Positions 58,999 to 64,000 of a stretch of 64,000 nucleotides of DNA are shown here, piece by piece. The stretch comes from Blastococcus sp. (GTDB taxonomy: Bacteria > Actinomycetota > Actinomycetes > Mycobacteriales > Geodermatophilaceae). Where the stretch lies: positions 1 to 64,000 of the forward strand of contig JAODNN010000009.1 of assembly GCA_025465355.1 (NCBI GenBank), in the 5' to 3' direction. The notes under the pieces were generated by a model. That model saw only the letters and a program-made list of their open reading frames with translations. It did not search any database and had not been told where the DNA came from. Position numbers and translations under genes: made by a program. Numbering within the stretch: the first letter of the stretch is position 1; each line of letters begins with the position of its first letter.

Positions 58999-60161
58999 GA
59001 CGGCCCCGCCTCGGCGAGGGCAGGGCGCGGCCCCGGCGCCTCCCCCGGCTCCGCCAGGAGGTCCGCGACGAGGGCGCCGAGCAGCGCGGTGCGCCGCGGC
59101 AACTCGGCGATGCGCACGTGCTCGTCATCGGCGTGTGCGCCGCCTCCGACGGCGCCCAGCCCGTCGAGGGTCGGCGTCCCGACGCCGGCGGTGAAGTTGC
59201 CGTCGGAGGCCCCGCCCACGGAGGTCGCGGTCACCGGCCCCAGACCGAGCCGAGCCGCCAATCGGACGGTCCGGTCCAGGAGGGCCGCGGAGGCATCGGC
59301 CGACAGCGGCGGCCGGTTCGGCCCACCCGTGACCTCGATCCGGGCGCCGTCGAGCAGAGGGCGGAGCCCGCGCATCGCGGCATCCACCCGGGCCTGTTCG
59401 GCGCCGTCGGTCACCCGGACGTCGACCGCGAACCGTCCGCTCGCGGGGACGGTGTTCGCCGTCGTCCCCGACTCCATCCGGGTCGGTGTCACCGTGGTGC
59501 CGGCCGGCGGATCGGCCAGGCGCGTGACGGCGAGGACCTGGTGCGCGGCCTCCACGCTCGCGTTGACCCCCTGCTCGGGCGCAAGCCCGGCATGCGCGGC
59601 CCGACCGTGCAGCAGCACCTCGTAGAGCGACACGCCCTTGCGCTGCGTCTTGAGCGCGCCGCTGTCGTCCGCCGCCTCCAGCACGAGGGCGGCGCGGCAA
59701 CCACGGGCTTCGTCCTCGATCAGCCCCCGGGAGGACGGCGAGCCGAGCTCCTCGTCGCCGGTCACGAGCAGCGTCACGCCGTCGCGGTCGTCGAGCGCGC
59801 CCAACGCCCGGAACGCCATGACCAGACCCGCCTTCATGTCGAGGCAGCCCGGACCGCGCAGCACGCCGTCCCGGATGTCGAACGGATGGGTGGCCAGCGA
59901 CCCGATCGGCCAGACCGTGTCCTGATGCCCGAGCAGCAGCACCCGCCGCGGGCCGTTCCCGAAGCGCCAGCGCAGGTGTACCCGGCCGTCGATGTCGATC
60001 CGCTCGGCTTCGGCCCCCAGTAGCTCCGCGCCGACCTGCGCGACCACCTCGGCACCGGCGGCCACGGCCGCGAGGTCCGCGGACGGCGATTCGCAGCGCA
60101 CCAGCCGCTCGATGTCTGCCAGCATCGCCGGGAGCGCCGACTCGAACACGGGCCGGGTCAC
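58995..60161 (-). CDS. M20-family metallohydrolase, putative N-succinyl-L-amino-acid desuccinylase
   Basis: 388 residues from the GTG at 60161 (AAGGAG 7 nt upstream). Two-zinc M20 peptidase: LLLGHQDTVWP (His ligand, Asp), GCLDMKAGLVMAF, the general base Glu in TGDEELGSPSSRG, and HADDEHVRIAELPR. The dimerisation domain (HGRAAHAGLAPEQGVNASVEAAH) is the carboxypeptidase G2 type. Would hydrolyse the N-acyl bond of L-amino acids. First of the M20-GNAT-racemase trio, 189 nt after the ABC transporter operon. Confidence 0.82.
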   Translation of the reverse strand: MTRPVFESALPAMLADIERLVRCESPSADLAAVAAGAEVVAQVGAELLGAEAERIDIDGRVHLRWRFGNGPRRVLLLGHQDTVWPIGSLATHPFDIRDGVLRGPGCLDMKAGLVMAFRALGALDDRDGVTLLVTGDEELGSPSSRGLIEDEARGCRAALVLEAADDSGALKTQRKGVSLYEVLLHGRAAHAGLAPEQGVNASVEAAHQVLAVTRLADPPAGTTVTPTRMESGTTANTVPASGRFAVDVRVTDGAEQARVDAAMRGLRPLLDGARIEVTGGPNRPPLSADASAALLDRTVRLAARLGLGPVTATSVGGASDGNFTAGVGTPTLDGLGAVGGGAHADDEHVRIAELPRRTALLGALVADLLAEPGEAPGPRPALAEAGPS

Positions 60162-60350
60162 GTCACGACTCCTTCGGAGTGGCACGAACGCCGGAGGTCA
60201 CGTCGTCGGGGCACGGGCGGGTTCCTCCTCCTCGATGCGGGCGGCCGTTCGATCCTCGCCCGGACGGGTGCCCAACAGTTCGTGCGCACGGCCGAAATCC
60301 GGTCCCCGGAATGGTGGCCCGCAACAGCGGCGAGGTCACGGTCCGGGACA
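60162..60350. other. Gap between the transporter genes and the M20 gene
   Basis: 189 bp on the path of the same-strand genes. No family-like product; the one short frame filling it has poor third-position GC (about 73 percent). A small ACTCC-TTC-GGAGT stem lies just before the M20 ribosome-binding site. Could hold an internal promoter, but I see no convincing one. Confidence 0.4.
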
Positions 60351-61265
60351 TCACGCCCCCTCGCCGGGAGCCATCCTGCCCAGGGCGGCCGGCACGACCT
60401 CGGTCCACGCGTCGCGATCGGCCTCCTGCGGAGCCAGGGGCAGCCGCCCGGCACCGTCGGGGACGGGGATCGCCGCCAGCAGCGCACGTGTGTACGGGTG
60501 CAGGGGGTCGCGCCAGATCGTCTCCGTGTGGCCCGACTCCACGATGCGACCGCGGTACATGACCAGGGTCCGGTCGGCGATCCGCCGGACGACGGACAGG
60601 TCGTGGGAGATGAACAGCATGCCGGCTGCCGCATCGACGACCAGCGACCGCATCAGCGCCGCGACGCTCGTCTGGGTCGATGCGTCCAGCGCCGAGATCG
60701 GCTCATCGGCGACCAGCATCCGCGGCCGGGCGGCGAGGGCCCGCGCGATGGCGATGCGCTGCTTCTGACCACCGGAGAACTCGTGCGGATACCGGCGCAC
60801 CGCCTGCGGATCGAGGCCGACCCGCATCAGCCACTCGTGCGGCTCGGACGGCTCCTCCCCGCGCGCCACGGCCGCCCGCACGCCGTCCTGGATCTGGTCA
60901 CCGACCGGGCGGCGGGGATTGAGCGAGGAGTTCGGATCCTGGAAGACCATCTGGATCCCCGTCATCGCCGCCGCGCGCCGACGGAGGCCCAGGACCGGCA
61001 CCTCCTCGCCGGCGAGGCGGACGGTCCCCGAGGTGCGGCGCTCGATCCCGACGATGGCGCGAGCCAGGCTCGATTTGCCGCAGCCGCTCTCCCCGACGAG
61101 GGCCACCACCTCACCGGCGCCGATCGCCAGCGAGGCACCGTCGACTGCTCGAAGGGGCGGTCGTCCCCGGTAGTCGACGACCACGTCGTCGACGGTGAGC
61201 ACCCCGGCCGGCCGCGGCACGGCCGATCCGGACAGCCGGCGGCCGGAGATCGTGTGCTCAGACAT
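60351..61265 (-). CDS. Oligo/dipeptide ABC transporter ATP-binding protein (DppF/OppF type)
   Basis: 304 residues. Walker A GESGCGKSS, Q-loop MVFQDPNSSLNPR, signature FSGGQKQR, Walker B MLVADEPISALD, switch His in FISHDLS, and the peptide-transporter C-terminal motif PLHPYTRALLAAIP. Overlaps the upstream ATPase gene by 8 nt. Confidence 0.92.
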   Translation of the reverse strand: MSEHTISGRRLSGSAVPRPAGVLTVDDVVVDYRGRPPLRAVDGASLAIGAGEVVALVGESGCGKSSLARAIVGIERRTSGTVRLAGEEVPVLGLRRRAAAMTGIQMVFQDPNSSLNPRRPVGDQIQDGVRAAVARGEEPSEPHEWLMRVGLDPQAVRRYPHEFSGGQKQRIAIARALAARPRMLVADEPISALDASTQTSVAALMRSLVVDAAAGMLFISHDLSVVRRIADRTLVMYRGRIVESGHTETIWRDPLHPYTRALLAAIPVPDGAGRLPLAPQEADRDAWTEVVPAALGRMAPGEGA

Positions 61266-62196
61266 CGTCGCGCTCCTGCGGGGCGTCGTTCCCGTCCGGC
61301 AGGACGGTCGGTACGGCCGGAGCCTCGTGCCCGGCGACCAGCTCGGCGGCGAGTTCCGCGGGGTCCTCCTCGAAGGTGGAGCCCGGCAGCGCCGCGAGCA
61401 GCGACTTGGTGTACTCGTGCCGGGGTGCGGTGAACAGCTGGGAACGCGGCCCTGACTCGACGACGGCGCCGGCGCGCATGACCGTCACCTCGTCCGCGAC
61501 GGAGCTCATCACGCCGAGGTCGTGGGTGACGAGCAGGACGCTGAGACCCATGTCGTCGACCAGCTCGCGGAGCAGCTGCAGCACGCCGGCCTGGACGGTG
61601 ACGTCGAGCGCGGTCGTCGGCTCGTCGGCCAGCAACACGTCCGGGCCGCAGGCCAGGGCGACCGCGATGGCGATGCGCTGGCGCTGGCCACCGGAGAACT
61701 GGTGCGGGTACTTCCCCAGCGCGGTCTCGGCGTCGGGCACGTGCACGCGGGTGAGCAGGGCGGCCGCCCGAGCGCGGGCCTCGGCCTCGCGCAACCCGAG
61801 ATGGTGCCGGACGTGGTCGGTGAGCTGACGGCCGACGGCCAGCTGCGGATGCAGGCTCGTCGAGGGGTCCTGGAACACCATGGCCACGCGCCGGCCGCGC
61901 ACGCCACCGAGCACGGCGGCCGAGGAGCCGACGAGCTCGATCGGCTCCCCGCCTGCAGCCGCCGCACCGAGGACGATGCTCCCCGACACGCTCATGGAGG
62001 CGGGTAGCAGGCCCAGGACCGCCAGTGCCGTGATCGTCTTGCCGGAACCGGATTCACCGGCCAGCCCGTGGATGCTGCCACGGCCGACCCGCAGGTCGAG
62101 ACCGTTGACGATGGGCCGGGGACCCTCGGCGGTCGCGAGGTCGATGCGCAGGTCGCGGATGTCGAGGGCGACCTCGCCGGACGGTGTGCGCGTCAC
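61258..62196 (-). CDS. Oligo/dipeptide ABC transporter ATP-binding protein (DppD/OppD type)
   Basis: 312 residues. Walker A GESGSGKTI, Q-loop MVFQDPSTSLHPQ, signature FSGGQRQR, Walker B VLLADEPTTALD, His in LVTHDLGVM, and the C-terminal APRHEYTKSLLAALPG. GTG start overlaps the permease stop by 4 nt. Energises import together with the DppF partner. Confidence 0.92.
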   Translation of the reverse strand: MTRTPSGEVALDIRDLRIDLATAEGPRPIVNGLDLRVGRGSIHGLAGESGSGKTITALAVLGLLPASMSVSGSIVLGAAAAGGEPIELVGSSAAVLGGVRGRRVAMVFQDPSTSLHPQLAVGRQLTDHVRHHLGLREAEARARAAALLTRVHVPDAETALGKYPHQFSGGQRQRIAIAVALACGPDVLLADEPTTALDVTVQAGVLQLLRELVDDMGLSVLLVTHDLGVMSSVADEVTVMRAGAVVESGPRSQLFTAPRHEYTKSLLAALPGSTFEEDPAELAAELVAGHEAPAVPTVLPDGNDAPQERDDV

Positions 62197-63104
62197 AGGG
62201 TCGCCCCTCCCCCGCGAACCGTCACGGACTTCGGATCGAGGGCGTCGCGCAGGGCGTCACCGACGAAGTTGAAGGCGATGACGATCGTCAGGATGGCCAA
62301 GCCGGGGAACAACCCGAGCCACCACGAGTCGAAGTTCTGCACCGCGTCGGAGACCATCGATCCCCATTCCGCGGTCGGTGGCTTCGCGCCGAGACCCAGG
62401 AAGGACAGACCCGACAGCAGCAGGATCGCCGTCCCGATGTCGAGGCTGGCCAGGACCAGGATCGGGCCGACGACGTTCGGCGCGATGTCCCGCAGCAGCA
62501 ACCGCCACGAGGAGAAGCCGAGCAGCTTCACCGAGACGACGTAGTTCGACGTCCGCAGCCCCAGGACCAGGCCACGGGTGAGGCGGGCGTACGAGGGCCA
62601 GGACACGATCAGCGCGGCCAGGACCGCGTTGAGCAGCGAGGCACCCAGGGCCGCCGCGATCACCATGGCGAGGATGACGGTCGGGAAGGCCATCACGAGG
62701 TCGGTGACGCGCATGACCAACTCGTCCACCCAGCGGCCGAAGAAGCCGGAGGCCGCGCCCAGGACAGCGCCGATGAGCACCGACATCACGACGAGCAGGA
62801 GTGCCAGCGGGATCGTGACGGTCGCTCCGCTCAGGACGCGGGAGAAGACGTCGCGGCCGAGGGCGTCCGTACCGAAGATCGTCCCGGAGCCGGGCGCCTG
62901 CAGCCGGGGCAGGTCCTGCGCGAGCGGATCGTGCGGTACGACGAAGGGCGCTACGACGGCGACGACGAGCCAGAGCAGGACGACGACCGCGCCGACGATC
63001 CCCAGGGGGGCCGACCAGCGACCCAGACGCATCCGGGGCCGCCGCCGGCCCGGCAGGTCGGCAGCGGGCCCGGGCTGAGTGGCCGGCAGCACCGTGCGCG
63101 TCAC
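62193..63104 (-). CDS. Oligo/dipeptide ABC transporter permease (DppC type)
   Basis: 303 residues. First helix at about 35-60, then the soluble loop with HDPLAQDLPRLQAPGSGTIFGTDALGRDVFSR, the DppC hallmark, and four or five more helices with the EAA-type loop SWPSYARLTRGLVLGLR. C-terminus NFVGDALRDALDPK. GTG start overlaps the DppB stop by 4 nt. Confidence 0.93.
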   Translation of the reverse strand: MTRTVLPATQPGPAADLPGRRRPRMRLGRWSAPLGIVGAVVVLLWLVVAVVAPFVVPHDPLAQDLPRLQAPGSGTIFGTDALGRDVFSRVLSGATVTIPLALLLVVMSVLIGAVLGAASGFFGRWVDELVMRVTDLVMAFPTVILAMVIAAALGASLLNAVLAALIVSWPSYARLTRGLVLGLRTSNYVVSVKLLGFSSWRLLLRDIAPNVVGPILVLASLDIGTAILLLSGLSFLGLGAKPPTAEWGSMVSDAVQNFDSWWLGLFPGLAILTIVIAFNFVGDALRDALDPKSVTVRGGGATL

Positions 63105-64000
63105 GCGAGCCTCACCCTCGGGTCGATCACGCCGTACAGGATGTCGACGACCAGGTTGACCAGGAGGTACGTCGCCCCGATCACGAGCCCGACACCCATG
63201 ACGCCGGGGAGGTCGAGGTGGGACGCGGACTGGTAGGCGTAGCTGCCGATACCGGGCCAGGAGAACACGGACTCGACCAGCACGGTGCCGCTGAGCAGGC
63301 TGCCGAAGGCGAGCCCGACAACGGTCAGGATGGGGACACTCGCTCCGCGGAGCACGTAGGCGCGGACGACGGTCCGGGTCGGGAGACCCTTCGCCCGCGC
63401 GGCCCGGACGTAGTCCTGGTCGAGGATCTCGAGCACCGCCGTGCGGACGAACCGGGTCAGCAGTCCGACCGTGTAGAGGGTCAGCACCAGCACCGGCAGG
63501 AAGAGGTGCGACAACGCGTCGAGGAACGTGTCGAGCTGCCCTGCCAGCAGCGCGTCCACCGTGTAGAGCCCGGTGATCGTGGGCGGCACGTTGAAGTCGG
63601 ACGAGAGCCGACCGGAGCCGGGCGCGATGTGCAGCTGGAAGTAGAAGGCGTAGTACAGCACCAGCGCCAGCCAGAACGTGGGGACGCTGAGCCCGGCGAG
63701 GGACACCACTCGGAGCACGTGGTCGGTGGTCTTGCCGCGGCGGTAGGCCGCCAGCGTTCCGAACAGCACACCGATGAGGACGCTCAGGACGATGGCGCCG
63801 AGCGCGATCTCCAGGGTCGCCGGCACGGCGGCGGCAAGGTCGGAGGAGACCGCGTTGTGCGTCGTGGTGGAGGTACCCAGGTTCCCGTGCAGCAGGTTCC
63901 CGAGATAGGTGACGTACTGGACGACGAGGGGCTTGTCGAGGCCGTACTCGGCGCGGAACTGCGCGACGATCGCCGGGTCCTCCGCCGCCCGCTGACCGAG
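63101..64000 (-). CDS. Oligo/dipeptide ABC transporter permease (DppB type), 5' end off the window
   Basis: The last 299 residues of the permease; the start and first helix are beyond 64000. Visible: EYGLDKPLVVQYVTYLGNLLHGNLGTS, the conserved soluble entry, VPATLEIALGAIVLSVLIGVLFG, the EAA loop RAARAKGLPTRTVVRAYVLRG and the end YGVIDPRVRLA. The substrate-binding protein is presumably upstream, out of view. Confidence 0.92.
   Translation of the reverse strand, partial: LGQRAAEDPAIVAQFRAEYGLDKPLVVQYVTYLGNLLHGNLGTSTTTHNAVSSDLAAAVPATLEIALGAIVLSVLIGVLFGTLAAYRRGKTTDHVLRVVSLAGLSVPTFWLALVLYYAFYFQLHIAPGSGRLSSDFNVPPTITGLYTVDALLAGQLDTFLDALSHLFLPVLVLTLYTVGLLTRFVRTAVLEILDQDYVRAARAKGLPTRTVVRAYVLRGASVPILTVVGLAFGSLLSGTVLVESVFSWPGIGSYAYQSASHLDLPGVMGVGLVIGATYLLVNLVVDILYGVIDPRVRLA

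Noticed and set aside
60163-60352. A 62-codon frame that fills the gap between dppF and the M20 gene, its ATG overlapping the dppF stop
   Set aside because: Its third-position GC is only about 73 percent against roughly 90 or more in neighbours, and the product is Arg/Gly/Pro-rich with no family resemblance. Its neat fit is probably chance.

Overview
High-GC actinobacterial chromosome. Extreme G/C at third codon positions, many GTG starts, 1-4 nt gene overlaps and a fabG1-inhA-ferrochelatase operon of the mycobacterial type all point to Actinomycetota. The gene mix (catalase, non-homologous end joining, topoisomerase IB, a SigF stress module, DUF5709 and DUF1360 proteins) fits a stress-tolerant soil or rock lineage such as Geodermatophilaceae (Blastococcus, Modestobacter, Geodermatophilus). 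The family is inferred; there is no rRNA or other definitive marker in the window. I found no tRNA, rRNA, insertion sequence, prophage or CRISPR array, so this looks like ordinary chromosome.

Layout. 1-1 kb: the 5' part of an Ala-rich exported protein behind a c-di-AMP (ydaO/yuaA-type) riboswitch. 1-4 kb: a methyltransferase, then an MFS transporter with a large inserted loop. 4-7.2 kb: a short-chain dehydrogenase and an EthA-like Baeyer-Villiger monooxygenase, divergent from an EthR-like TetR repressor with a recognisable operator between them. 7.1-15.3 kb: a DivIVA-like protein, a luciferase-like monooxygenase with its FMN reductase, two MFS transporters, an AI-2E family protein and a TetR regulator. 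15.5-20.1 kb: a cupin, a hydroxyacid-oxoacid transhydrogenase and a large FAD/Fe-S D-2-hydroxyacid dehydrogenase that could recycle its product. 20-26.9 kb: a run of minus-strand genes (SGNH hydrolase, FabG-like reductase, AI-2E protein, ankyrin protein, dienelactone hydrolase, a SatD-like HTH protein with a membrane partner, a PPOX flavoprotein). 27-31 kb: PAC2 protein and a fused PabB-PabC, overlapped at its 3' end by an AAHS transporter. 31-34.4 kb: furA-catalase operon and purU. 34.4-38 kb: Ku, LigD (phosphoesterase-ligase) and a separate LigD-type polymerase. 38-46.4 kb: small DUF proteins, a STAS protein, topoisomerase IB, a PAS-phosphatase-ATPase-STAS regulator divergent from the rsbW-sigF operon, then SPFH and NfeD membrane proteins. 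46.5-53.6 kb: two hypothetical proteins, the fabG1-inhA-cpfC operon, and a GAF-GGDEF-EAL protein whose GGDEF looks degenerate. 53.6-64 kb: one long minus-strand cluster with a dipeptide-type ABC transporter (5' end off the window), M20 hydrolase, GNAT, N-succinylamino-acid racemase, PucR regulator and a D-aminoacylase-like amidohydrolase.

The most coherent system is the last one. Its GNAT, racemase and M20 genes overlap by 4 nt each and match the three enzymes of the known irreversible D- to L-amino-acid pathway (N-succinylation, racemisation, L-specific desuccinylation). Here they sit with an importer, a regulator and a D-acylase, which suggests D-amino-acid or peptidoglycan-fragment salvage. 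Other points of interest are the transhydrogenase/D-2-hydroxyglutarate dehydrogenase pair, the mycobacterial-type ethA-ethR switch, an autoregulated SigF switch, and a recurring leaderless promoter architecture with a -10 box exactly 6 nt before the start codon.
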